From assembly GCA_032718865.1 (NCBI GenBank), contig JALUTQ010000005.1, positions 2,046,001 through 2,110,000 of the forward strand: DNA of 64,000 bases, given 5' to 3'. This document shows positions 32,180 to 42,124 of this stretch, piece after piece. The first letter of the stretch is position 1. Each line of letters begins with the position of its first letter. Source of the DNA: Tilletia caries (lineage: Eukaryota; Basidiomycota; Exobasidiomycetes; Tilletiales; Tilletiaceae). The translations under genes and the position numbers were made by a program. The notes below the pieces were generated by a model. It searched no databases. It saw only the letters and a list, made by a program, of their open reading frames with translations, and had not been told where the DNA came from.

Positions 32180-33757
32180 ATGTCCAACATCAGCACGGTC
32201 GACTACAACGCGTACCCATCCAACCTGCTCTCATCGAGCAGGATGGACATGCTCGAACACATGGTCGGCACCCTCATCGCGGACTTCAAGAAGCAGGACG
32301 AGGACGGCAAGCGTGTCTTTGAGCACCGCTGGAATCCCACCATATTCGGCGGCGGCGTCGACATTACAACAATCCCCGGCGTTGTTGAGCTTCTCGAACA
32401 GCACCGGGCCGAGTTCGGCATCATCCAGGACCCGATGTGCCTCATTGCGAAGGCAATGAGCGAGTACGGACGGTATTGCGCGGCTCGGCTCCGATTGGAA
32501 ACCCTCATCGAAACCCACATCAAGGCTGGGCTGACCACGGCTCTCAACACATCATCACCAGGATCTGTCGTCCACGTCCTCGCTCAGCCCACGGCTGAGG
32601 CAGCCTCGGCGATCAATGAAGACGACGACGAATCAACGGACTCGTACTCCTCCTCGGATTCAATCGGTGACATATCCGACGAATCCTCGTCCTCGTCGAT
32701 CGCCTCGGACGAGTGGTCTCCATGCTGGCACGCAGCTGGAATCGACATCAGCCCTCCACGGCGATACCGTTACCGTGGATTGTTGCCCACCGTCGTCGGC
32801 AGGCACTTCTCTCCGATGAAGGCCGTTGCGCGGACAACCTCCGCGATCCCGGTCCAGAACATGAACCGGTCACAAGGTTGGGAATCGTTCCCTTCGTTTG
32901 TTATTGGCAAGATCGAACCTCGTCCGGCTGTCAACACCAACGCCCCCCGGTACAAGGTTGTCGAGCCCAATTCATCAGCATCTGAGGTCGAGAACACGTC
33001 CTTCTACGCGTCCGAAGCATCCTACGACGGCGATGATCGCGTCGACCTTCCCACCCAGCCCACAGGCGAGGAGGCCTTGATCATCGGTGACATCGAAGAC
33101 GAATTAACGGACTCATGCTCGTGTTCGGATTCGATGTCGATCTACTTCACGCCGGTCGACCCGGCAGCCCATTCCACGGCCGACGAGCACTCTGCGTTCG
33201 ACAGGACGGATGGAGAATCGAGGGAGTCTTGCTCTTCTTCCGATTACATGTCCATTTCCTTCAAGTCGTTTCATGGGGCAGCCCGGCCCACGTCCGAAGA
33301 CGTGTCAACAATCGGAGATATATCGGACGAATTCTCAGACTCGTCGTCGTCGTCGATCTCGGACGAGTGGTCTCCGTGCTTGCACGCAGCCGGGATCAAC
33401 GTCAGCCCACCATGGCGGTATCATTACCCGGGCTTGTTGCCCACGGTCATCGGAAGGCATTTCTCGCCGATGCTGGCTCTTGCGCGGACGACCTCCGCGA
33501 TCCCGGTCCAAGCCACGAACCCCGCTGGTGAATCACGAGGTCTAGAATCATTCCCGTCATTCGTGATCGGCGAGATCCAACCTCGTCCGGCGGCCAAGAA
33601 GAACAACAGGGTCCCCCGGTTCCGTCCCCAGCATCGAACCCTTGTCCCAGCCTCGTCTTCGTCCCTCGCCTTCGCCTTGGATTCAAGACTCCGAAGTCCG
33701 AGATATCTGCCGCTCCGGAACGCACCTTGCCGTCCTCTTCGTCTCGCTCTCGACTGA
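32180..33757 (+). CDS. Family gene, copy D (long form, 525 aa)
   Basis: Intronless; ATG 32180 follows a CCAACATG context shared with the other copies. Residues 1-125 are the family domain (HRWNPTIFGGGVDITTIPG, CLIAKAMSEYGRYC, LETLIETHIKAG). The rest holds two related modules of ~150 residues or more, each with an acidic Ser-rich part followed by SDEWSPCxHAAGI, SPPxRYxYxGLLPTV, GRHFSPM and ESFPSFVIGxIxPRPA (first ~172-260, second ~395-480). Copies A and F have one module only. Ser/Asp runs look like casein-kinase-2 targets. No signal peptide, membrane helix or known fold. This is the only complete, unbroken long form in the window; function unknown. Confidence 0.8.
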   Translation: MSNISTVDYNAYPSNLLSSSRMDMLEHMVGTLIADFKKQDEDGKRVFEHRWNPTIFGGGVDITTIPGVVELLEQHRAEFGIIQDPMCLIAKAMSEYGRYCAARLRLETLIETHIKAGLTTALNTSSPGSVVHVLAQPTAEAASAINEDDDESTDSYSSSDSIGDISDESSSSSIASDEWSPCWHAAGIDISPPRRYRYRGLLPTVVGRHFSPMKAVARTTSAIPVQNMNRSQGWESFPSFVIGKIEPRPAVNTNAPRYKVVEPNSSASEVENTSFYASEASYDGDDRVDLPTQPTGEEALIIGDIEDELTDSCSCSDSMSIYFTPVDPAAHSTADEHSAFDRTDGESRESCSSSDYMSISFKSFHGAARPTSEDVSTIGDISDEFSDSSSSSISDEWSPCLHAAGINVSPPWRYHYPGLLPTVIGRHFSPMLALARTTSAIPVQATNPAGESRGLESFPSFVIGEIQPRPAAKKNNRVPRFRPQHRTLVPASSSSLAFALDSRLRSPRYLPLRNAPCRPLRLALD

Positions 33758-34500
33758 ACCTCCATCTCGGTCTCGGCCCATCTCGCACGTCGCTTCGCTC
33801 TCCGTATCCCGCTCTCTCACCACCTGCTCGCAACCTTGAACTCTCATCGCCTTCGCCCTTCTCTCTGCAATTTATAATCTGTCATCGTCGTCGTTGTCTA
33901 TTCTCTTGCCGTCATCGCATCATCATCCAGCTCCTGCCCATCATGCAACGCCCCCGGTCGCGTGTGCACGCGATGCCCCCTTTCTTGCGCGTATACACAA
34001 ACTTCCCTGAGGACCAAAGAAGACGTGCAACCATGAGCAAGATAGTGAGAGAGGACGTTTATGTATATTGGCATTCATTTTGGAGGTAGGGGAATGGGGG
34101 GAGATTGACCTAAAAAAAAAAAAAGGGTAAGATGAACGTTATCGTGAATGGGAATGGAGTTGGGGTGCGTAGTTTATGATATCGTGAGGAGTCGTGGAGA
34201 GGGGGGAGGGGAAAGGGGGTTCGTGAAGGGAGAGAAAGGGGGAGATCCGTGTGGCTTATGCATGTGGGAGAAGAGATGACAATAAAGAAGTGGGAAGAAT
34301 CGAAGGGACCGGCGATGTATTTGAGTTGGGGGGGCTGTAGTTGTAGTAGTAGGATCGTTGAGTTTGATGGTTGGGAGAGCCCTGTATGTATTCTGAGTAA
34401 TTGAATGTTGAAGGTCGAATTGTGGTTTTGATGTTCCGCTTTGTCCGGCTCGATCGATAAAGATTTTTCCTGATGAGGGTGACTTCCCGTTTTGATTCCT
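33758..34500. other. Intergenic, 3' region of copy D
   Basis: The first ~200 bases resemble the 3' regions of B, C and E (CTTCGCTCTCCG..ATTTAT..CATCGTCGT). The rest is low-complexity, with an A13-like run near 34112, and is probably the 3' UTR of the convergent CENP-B-type gene. No gene seen. Confidence 0.55.
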
Positions 34501-36489
34501 TCAGGCAGGACCGTCGTCGTCCCCGCCGCCGTCACCGCCGCCGCCGCCGCCGCCGCCGCTGGACGCATGCGGGTGGTAGTACCCAGTCGAGCTCCCGCTG
34601 CTCGATGCTGACCGGGCGTGTTGATGCCCATGACGGGGCCCTGCATCCGGATGGCTCGGACCCGTAGCACTCGTCGCACCCATGCCCATCCCCATTCCCA
34701 TTCCCATGCCCATATTGATGCTCATGCCGAGGCCCAAGCCCGTGCCCATGCCCATACCACCCATACCTCCACTCCCACTCCCACTCCCACTCCCACTCCC
34801 ACCCCAACCCCCGCTCCCACTCGGCCCAGCAACAGCCGAAGCAGCAACACCGCCAAACGACTTCCTCAACCCCTTCTTCTCCCTAAACTTCTCACACCAG
34901 CCCAAACTGGCCCGAAAGCTCCCCTCAAGCCCAAACTCCGGCGCCAAGCTAAGAGCCTGTGACTTAAGCTCGCCATCGCTAGCGCCCTCATTCCGCGCAA
35001 TGAGCCCATCAGCCCAATCGGACAACCTCGCTTCGAGGGCGGGATACCGTCCCGTGCGATGTTTCGCAATCCGCGCCGCGTCGGACTGGTCATTAATCGC
35101 CAACCAACGGTCCTGATCCTTCAAAATCCGGGAGACCGTCGAGCGCTCGATCCCAAAGAGCGCCGCGATGTCGTCCTGCCGATGCGAGGGGTTCTCCCGA
35201 TGATACTCGCAGATCTTCTTCCGGTCGTAGTTCAAGATCTTGCTCTTGCGCTTTGCGCGGATGGGCCCGAGTGGATGGCGGGAGACGAGCTCGCCGGATG
35301 CTGTGGCTTTGCGCAGGGCGGAGGCGGAGTGGAAGCGCGGGTGGTGTTGGGTGAGGGAGGAGGAGGAGGAGGAGAGCGGGCGGGAGGGGGAGCGGATCGT
35401 CGTTGTTCCCGTGGTGGACGAAGCTGAACTGGGGAAAGTGGAGACGGAGCCTCCTGAGCCTAGAGCCGAGCCTGGCTGTGGAACGGATGGATCAGGCGTC
35501 GGCGGGAGGGAGTGCGAGTAGCCCGGGTGGTGGTAGAACTCGGATGGCTGGTAGTGCTGTTGCTGCTGCTGGGCATGGTGTGCAGTCTGTGGAGGCGACT
35601 GGAGATGGTAGGGTGCATGATGTTGGTAGTGGTAGGGATGCTCGTGCGGTGGGGGGTGGTGGGGATGATTATGATGGGGGTACGGGTGTGGGTACGGGTT
35701 GGGTTGGGGGAGGTATGGATGCGGGTGTGAAGCTGGCGGTGGAGGAGGATAGTAGTGGGAGGGTGCCAGATGAGCGGGTTGTTGCGGCGGTGGTTGATGC
35801 TGCTGCTGCTGTTGCTGCACTTGTTGCTGCTGTTGTAGCTGCAATTGTTGTTGTTGTTGTTGTTGTTGCTGTTGCTGTTGCTGTTGAGGCTGCAGTTGTT
35901 GCAGTTGTTGCTGCGGATGTTGCGGTTGTTGGTGGGGAGGAGGATAGGGCGGCAGAAGCGGGTGTGGGTAATGGTGGTGGTGATGGTGGTGGTGGTGATG
36001 GGCGCAGTGTGACGAGGAGGAGCAGGGTGACTGTGGATGTGCGGACGAGGGAGGGAGCGGCGGGGATGTTCCTGAGGACAGCCCACTGTCTTCACGATGA
36101 TGATCCTGGTGGTGATGCGGATGCTCGCTGTACGCGTACTCGTATCCTTCGTCACTGCCTTGGGGCGTGGTGCTGTGGGCTGTTGTGCGCTCCGCTGCTG
36201 CTGTTGCGATGGTCAGAGGCAATCTGGATGCGGATGCAGATGCAGATGCGGATGCGGATGCGGATGCGGAGGGCAAGAGACGGGGCGAGGTCGGTGCTGA
36301 TGCGGCGATTCCTTGGAGCGAGGGCCTGCTGACGGGGCCTGACCTGGATGGGTAGGAGTGCCACGGTGCTGGCCACCGCGTGTGCTGCTGAGCATACGGA
36401 GGGTGGTGCTGGGGTGGGGGACTGCCTCCGCCGCTACCACTTGCGCCGTGTGCGTCGCGGTCGAGCTCCATGGGCAACTGGCTTGCCAT
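34501..36489 (-). CDS. CENP-B-type DNA-binding protein, low-complexity, no DDE domain
   Basis: 662 residues from ATG 36489 (MASQLPMELDRD); the frame is open upstream but runs into CT-rich leader. Residues ~1-410 are Gln/His/Pro/Ser-rich, with long Gln and His runs. Residues ~415-465 form a psq/CENP-B N-terminal helix-turn-helix (SKILNYDRKKICEYHREN, DDIAALFGIERSTVSRILKD). Residues ~480-546 form the second, Tc5-type HTH (ALEARLSDWADGLIARN, SFRASLGWCEKFREKKGLRK). Pogo/Tc5 transposases and yeast Abp1/Cbh proteins carry this pair before a DDE domain. Here a Gly/Met and His/Ser-rich tail follows instead, so I infer a domesticated transcription or chromatin factor. The left end of the Harbinger element lies 300 bases upstream. 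Confidence 0.75.
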   Translation of the reverse strand: MASQLPMELDRDAHGASGSGGGSPPPQHHPPYAQQHTRWPAPWHSYPSRSGPVSRPSLQGIAASAPTSPRLLPSASASASASASASASRLPLTIATAAAERTTAHSTTPQGSDEGYEYAYSEHPHHHQDHHREDSGLSSGTSPPLPPSSAHPQSPCSSSSHCAHHHHHHHHHHYPHPLLPPYPPPHQQPQHPQQQLQQLQPQQQQQQQQQQQQQQLQLQQQQQVQQQQQQHQPPPQQPAHLAPSHYYPPPPPASHPHPYLPQPNPYPHPYPHHNHPHHPPPHEHPYHYQHHAPYHLQSPPQTAHHAQQQQQHYQPSEFYHHPGYSHSLPPTPDPSVPQPGSALGSGGSVSTFPSSASSTTGTTTIRSPSRPLSSSSSSLTQHHPRFHSASALRKATASGELVSRHPLGPIRAKRKSKILNYDRKKICEYHRENPSHRQDDIAALFGIERSTVSRILKDQDRWLAINDQSDAARIAKHRTGRYPALEARLSDWADGLIARNEGASDGELKSQALSLAPEFGLEGSFRASLGWCEKFREKKGLRKSFGGVAASAVAGPSGSGGWGGSGSGSGSGSGGMGGMGMGTGLGLGMSINMGMGMGMGMGMGATSATGPSHPDAGPRHGHQHARSASSSGSSTGYYHPHASSGGGGGGGGDGGGDDDGPA

Positions 36490-36599
36490 TCGATCTTCTC
36501 TTCGCGTCTCTCTCTCGCTCTCTCTCTGTCTGAAGATGAGCCCTCCTCCGCTCTCTGCAGTCCTGGGAGAGAGTTGCTGGGATGCGATGCGATGCGATG

Positions 36600-36630
36600 G
36601 GCGAGGGCGAGGGCGAGGGCGAGGGCGAGT
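36600..36630. repeat. GAGGGC hexamer repeat
   Basis: About five tandem GAGGGC-like units in the leader of the CENP-B-type gene, next to a CT-rich tract at 36510-36530. Confidence 0.7.
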
Positions 36631-37139
36631 TGTTCTGAGTCCGGTCTTCTTCTTCTTCTTCTTGCCTTCGTTCTGCCTTCTGCGTTCTGCGCCTCTGCTT
36701 CTGCAGGATGCCTTCCACAAGTTCGCACCTCAGCCAGCGTCACGGAACAAACAAAAGGAAGCCCACATACAGCGATCTTTCACACTTCAGGGCCTGTTCA
36801 GTAGCGGGCCCGGGGTCGCGACAGTAGGCTCGAAAGGGCACGAAAATGCGAGCCTTCGTAAATTTTCTCTGCCCGGGCTCTCCACCGCTGTAGTTACTAA
36901 ACGCAGGCTCTCCAGAACCTGGAGTCTTTTGTGAACTATTATGTAATCGTGTCCACCTGGCACCTACTGACCTACCCCATCAGGCATCACTATCACTACT
37001 CACGCACTCCTCACTCCTCACCAGCGCAGCCCATCATCATACAAGTCCAACTCAGAGCAGACTGTGAGTGTGCTGCTACTGAATCACGGACCACGGTGTC
37101 TACTGTGCTTGTGCGCTTACACGTTACTTCCCTTTCCAG

Positions 37140-37835
37140 TTGCTATACAGTCTCATCAGTCATCATCGTACGCCATTGTCCAGTGGACTCAGGACTGTGA
37201 GTAGACTGATATCCGATCCCCGGTCCCGCGCGTGCACCGCCCTTCCTGGATCAAGCTGACACTTCCTTTCTGATGCTATTCAGGGTATTTCTACGTGTTT
37301 CCACCGTGGTCCGTGGGTTTCCGACGCGGACGACGTGAGTACTATTCCCTTTCTCTGCTACGCTCTCCCATTCTTTTTCCAGTCCGCTTCTGACTCGAAT
37401 CATTTCTCTCTACAGATCACAGTTCTACCATTTCGCGGAGGAGAGCTACGTGCTGCTGCCTGCTGGTTTTCCTTTGCGCTCTCGGCCTTTGACCATTACG
37501 GGTGAGTACTCCCTCTGTCTATCGTATGCGTATCGAGTCTCATCATGTCTGATCATGCTTTCTCTTCTTTTCTGCTCATAGCTTTCACATCAACACTGTT
37601 GTCTTGCTGCGCGGCTTGCCTTGGACCTTCTTGGCCTTCTTTTTGGCGTCCGCGTTGTGAGTTTTGCTGCCGGTCTACTTAATCATTTTTCACCACGCAT
37701 TATTGACACATTGTTCCCATCACTGATTCAATTGATACATTCAGAATTCAAATATCTTTTTCTCTTCTAGCATCAAGTCTGCGCGTCTCCCGGTTCCTTT
37801 TTCCCTGCTTCTCCGTCCGTTCCCCGTTGTCGTCC
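37140..37835 (+). other. Chain of short exons upstream of the transposase
   Basis: Candidate exons 37140-37196, 37284-37334, 37416-37501, 37582-37656 and 37771-37835, each ending at a GTGAGT donor and starting after a CAG or TAG. The next acceptor (CAG at 37890-37892) lies directly before ATG 37893. One frame stays open through all five and enters the transposase frame in phase. It may be a coding N-terminal extension or a spliced 5' UTR. Confidence 0.45.
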
Positions 37836-37886
37836 GTGAGTATCTGTCACTTAAGGCTATGCCATGATTGACCCTCTCTCATATCA

Positions 37887-39303
37887 ATGCAGATGATTAA
37901 TAAAAATAACAACGCTGCGTTTCGCTCGCCTGCGTCTCCTGCGTCCCGTCGTCGTCGCCGCCACGCTACCCTCGCCGCTGTCGCCATTGCGGCTGCGCTA
38001 TACGCGAAGCAATACATTTTTCAAATCGGCCAAATACACCGCCGACGGCGACGGTTTTTGTCACGCGTCTTTTCGAGGGGAGCAGCGCTGCGTTCAAGGA
38101 GGCTCTTGGACTCCGTCCTGCGACCTTCAGGAAGCTGCTTTCAGAGCTGCAGGCCCACGCTGGATATGGCCCCACGCGGAACATTGCGCCTCGTGAACAT
38201 TTGGCGATTTTTCTTTACACTGCGCGATGGGCGGCCACGAGCAGGCTGACCGCCGTGACGTTCGGACACTCTACTGGAACGATTACGTCGTAAGTCGCTC
38301 GTGCCTCAACCTTCATTACTGGTACGAGCAAGATGAGAACGTTATTGATTTTTCCTTTGCTCTCCATTTACTCAATCAGCTCGTTCAAGCGCACGATTCA
38401 AGCCTTTCTGCGCCCCGAAATGTATCAAAAATTTATCAGGATGCCAACGTCCGATTCACCTGTGCCAGATCGAATTCGAAGGGACCCCAGCGTCCGCGCC
38501 TTCTCCGCTGTCGTTGGCGCCGTGGATGGCACACACCTTCCCGCTCGCCCCCCTGCGGCTCTACGACAACGCTTCCGAAATCGCAAAGGGACTCTATCTT
38601 TCAATGTATTGGCTGCCTGTTCATTCGACATGCTCTTTCAGTATGTGTACACGGGCTGGGAGGGTAGCGCCGCCGACTCGATGATCTATCATCGAGCTCG
38701 GCAGCTGAGTTGGCGGGTTCCAGAGGGTCGAGTCTGGCTGGGCGATGCCGGCTTCCCTTCCTGCGACTCTCTTCTGGTCCCTTTCCGGGGAACCCGATAC
38801 CACCTCAAGGAGTGGGGCGCGGGCACGGAACTGTGAGTACTTTGCACCCTCACCAGAACGAGTCTCATGATCGTACAATTCTAACGACTGCTTCTATCAC
38901 ACCTTTTTCCAGACCTCGCAATGCACATGAGTTATATAATAAGAAGCATGCGTCGTTGCGGAGCGTGGTAGAGCGAATCTTTGGCGTGGTGCAGGAGCGG
39001 TTTAAGATACTCGTCTCCGGCTGCGACTACGACCTCGCTACGCAGGCCAAGGTCTTCCCTGCCCTCGCCGTCGTTCACAACTTTGTCGTGATCAACGACC
39101 CTTCCGACACACTCCACCCCGACGACCTCGCCGCCTGGCTGCTCGAGCGGGACAAGGACAGCACCATCGGCGCTGAAGGCGACCTCAGCGTCACCTCGAG
39201 CACAACGCGGGCGGAGAAGAAGAGAGGGGAGGAGAGGAGGGAGAAAGCGGCCAACAGTCTCTGGAAGGAGTACCGCGTCAGGAGGGCTGCTCTAGGAATC
39301 TAG
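37887..39303 (+). CDS. HARBI1-like DDE transposase (frame broken near N-terminus)
   Basis: Main part in three exons: up to 38289, 38380-38832 and 38913-39303, introns with GTAAGT/GTGAGT donors. The N-terminal helical domain reads VTRLFEGSSAAFKEALGLRP and LTAVTFGHSTGTITS. The DDE_Tnp_4 triad is present: Asp in AVVGAVDGTHL, Asp in GWEGSAADSMIY, and Glu in SVVERIFGVVQERF, with the family's RYHLKEW motif. From the ATG at 37887/37893 the frame is lost twice, at two T5 runs (38017-38021 and 38055-38059); one base fewer in each would make it continuous. This is either real inactivation or homopolymer error. The catalytic region is otherwise intact. Confidence 0.8.
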
Positions 39304-39442
39304 CCCGTCTACACGTTCACAATCTCATACCCATCTTTCCTCTCGTTCAGTCAAATGTCAAATAGTGATTGTGATGAGAACTGAGAATGAGAAGTTGAAA
39401 TTTGATAGAAAGAGGAAGGCATGATAGGACATTTTTGGACTC

Positions 39443-41622
39443 TCAGTATTCAAGAGAGGCAAGTAGCTGCAGCAAGTATGCAGCACGAACCGCTTCTGCA
39501 CCCGGCTTCTGGCTGGCAGCAAGAGTCACGTACGCCCGAGCAGCACCAATGTTGGAAGCAAAGTAGCCAATGAGGCTGGCGACCTGGTCGGGCTCGAGAT
39601 CGTCGCTGTCTAGATCAAGAAGAGTCTGAGTGGCCGCAGCGACTGGATCCTCTTCATGAGAGGGTCCAGCATCAGAGCCGGCCATAGTCGAAAGAACATC
39701 GATCATTCGATCGAACTGATCGCTCCCATTGCGACGCTTCGTAGGTCGAGTTTTGGGACCAGAAGTCGAGGCGCGCTTTTTCCCTTTTTTGTCCTTCAAA
39801 CGAGATGAAGAGTCGTTGAGCAATGCACACACATATATTCAAACCAACAACACGACACTGATCCACAACTAAGGAAGAGCACGGAGTAGACCCCGGAATG
39901 GGTTTGCAGGAATTCCGGGGCACTCCGGGCAGAGTTCCGGCGGTACCCGGAACCCGGAATGCTAATTTTCAATTTTTGTCAGTTTAGTCCTTTTAAGCAG
40001 GAAGCCGGAATTTCCTGGTACCGCTCAGCCGGAATGCGGAATAGATCTTGCTTTGGCCGTAACTTTTTCTTGCGGAATGCGGAATCTGTGGTCAGACAAG
40101 CTCATTCTCCCGAAATTCCGCCGGATTCCGGGAGATTCCGGGGGGGTCACGTGATGTGGGGTCTCATTCGGGGTTTCATTTATCAATGAGACTCTCCGGC
40201 GAGTTTCACATATGAGGAGACCCAGTCTTGTGGTCTCAACAGGACACATGAGGCTTGAAGAGGAGCAAATGGACGCGAGTGAGGCATCAAATGGCCAATG
40301 CAGAGCTTCAATGTAGACTGTGGACGAGTACAAAGCCGATTTAGAAAGGGGTCGACTCGTTTTCATATGATCTTGCGACTGCGGAGGAGAGTCCCGGAAT
40401 CCGGCGAAATTCCGCATTCCGGGAGCTGCGGAATGCGGAATCGAAAATTGATCAAAGCCTAAATTTTGACGGAAGCCGGAATTCCAGATGTACGAATTTG
40501 AATCTTTCCCCGGAATACGGAGCTCTGCGCCCGAAAGAAGAGTAATTTAACCGGAATGCGGAATGCCCTGAGAGGCCCCGGAATTGCTGCGGAGGTCCTC
40601 CCCGGAGTGCGGAAATTCCGGGGCACTCCGTGCTCTTCCTTATCCACAACTAACCTCCTCTTCCTCGATCTCGTCGTCAACCTCTTCTCCTTCGGCCTCC
40701 TCCAGCGGCGCGCCTGTGCTCAGGGACGGGTCCAGGGCAAACTCGCCGCTGGCGGAGGCCTCGGAGCAGAGGTCGCTGACGCGGGTGTAGTACCACAACG
40801 ACTTCTTGCGCCACTTGCGCGCCTTTGGGTTCTTCTGCAATAGGATAAACAATGCCACCTCGTATCAGATATTGAAACATGGTACTAGACAGGAAAACAG
40901 ATGCTCCCAGAAGCATTCACTCTAATCAATACTCACGTCTGCATATGAATCCCACACAGAAGCTTCCGCTTCCACGCACTCTTCCTCCTCGTTCCACCCA
41001 AAGCCAGACTGTGCCACTATGTCGCGCACCTCGCGCCAGCATGTTTTCATCTGAATGAATCAATTGCAGAAGAGGAGCGTCAGCACATGGTGAATGCAGG
41101 CGGCAGTGGCTCTCTGCCTGTCGAGTCTCAGTCTGCTGCTGCCTGCTCACATGTTTCCAGTGGTTCTCGACCATCTTGTGGTCCTTCGCCTTGGTGCCGG
41201 AGGGCGCCATGCCGGAGATCGCAGACTCGATCTCGCGATAGGTTTTGACCTGCGCGTGCGCAGTGGGACAGGGAAGAAGCCAAGGCAATGTTATTTTTGA
41301 TCAGTGATCTGAACCAAGCTAAGGACCATCGAGCAAACGTCTATATATGACAGTCCACGGCAAGATGTTACTGTGTCAGCCCTACCTTGAATCCATTCTC
41401 AGGTGCTGCTCCTGCAGCTCTGACCTCCTCCAGCACGTCCATGAGCTTCTCCTCCTCGTCCTTGAGCCAGACCACCTTGGGTTCTTTGGCGTCCTTGTCT
41501 TCTTTCTTACCCTCTTTGCCTTTGGAAGCGCCGGAAGAAGGAACCGGAGCTCCACCAGGCTCACCGGGGCCTGGCGGCGGAGGAGGGTCAGAGGAAGAGG
41601 AGGAAGGGAGAGGGCTCACCAT
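39443..41622 (-). CDS. Myb/SANT-like DNA-binding protein of the Harbinger element
   Basis: Five exons, 41622-41386, 41249-41151, 41050-40937, 40834-40655 and 39793-39443, give 326 residues in frame. The domain is the Myb/SANT-like trihelix type: WLKDEEEKLMDVLEEVR, then HKMVENHWKHMKTCWREVRD, then SGFGWNEEE and VWDSYAD. A basic segment (KKGKKRASTSG, RPTKRRNG) and a helical C-terminus typical of these partners follow. In PIF/Harbinger elements this protein binds the transposon ends and brings the transposase to the nucleus. The last intron is 861 bases because a MITE sits in it; without the MITE and one target copy it would be 80 bases. Confidence 0.8.
39871..40641. mobile_element. 771-bp MITE nested in Harbinger, CCGGAAT-rich
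   Basis: Perfect 17-bp terminal inverted repeats (AAGGAAGAGCACGGAGT), with similarity continuing into CCCCGGAAT. It is flanked by the 10-bp direct repeat ATCCACAACT (39861-39870 and 40642-40651). A 9-11 bp duplication points to the Mutator superfamily. The inside holds about 20 CCGGAAT/ATTCCGG motifs in both orientations. No coding capacity. It sits in the fourth intron of the Myb/SANT-like gene, four bases after its donor. Confidence 0.9.
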
Positions 41623-42124
41623 TCTTTCTTGTGAAGTACGGTGAGAATGGGAAATGAAAACTGAGAAGAAAATCGACGGTGTGACTTGTAAAGGCAAAGA
41701 AGAAGGTCATGGGACAGAAGAGAGCGACGCTGGAACCGCCTGCACCCCCCGTCTCAACGCAGAAACAATTTTCCCACGCAGAAAACGTGTGATCAAACAG
41801 GTAACGTGGAAAGGACGCGTGTCGAGGCGCGCTGGGACGCGACGCGTTAACTTGGTAAATTATATAATTAGAAAAAGAAAAGGCTCTTGCCCACGCTGGC
41901 GGGCACGAGCACTCGAAATTTCGCAGGCTTGGGTTGTGTATAGGCGGGCTCAAATTTTCCAAGCCCGGGCTCTGGAAAAGTGAGCACCCATCGGTGACTG
42001 AACGCAGGCTCAAATGTGCCCGCAGTCGTTTGAACCCGTGCCCACATTCAATTAGTCCGGGCTTGCTACTGAACAGGCCCTCACGCTTCACACTTCACAA
42101 TTCACAACATCACACCCGAGTGAA

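Larger units (their letters stand above)
36790..42080. mobile_element. PIF/Harbinger DNA transposon, complete
   Basis: Ends are inverted: GGGCCTGTTCAGTAGC at 36790 and its exact complement ending at 42080, extending to ~24 bases with two mismatches. It is flanked by TCA direct repeats (36787-36789 and 42081-42083), a 3-bp target duplication as expected for the superfamily. It carries the two diagnostic genes, a HARBI1-like transposase (+) and a Myb/SANT-like protein (-), convergently arranged. Several short motifs (GCAGGCTC, CCCGGGCTC) recur near both ends. Total 5291 bp, of which 781 bp is a nested MITE plus its target duplication. Confidence 0.92.

Noticed and set aside
35403..36332. 309-codon plus-strand frame rich in Val/Ala
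   Set aside because: Antisense of the Gln/His tracts of the CENP-B-type gene; no domain.
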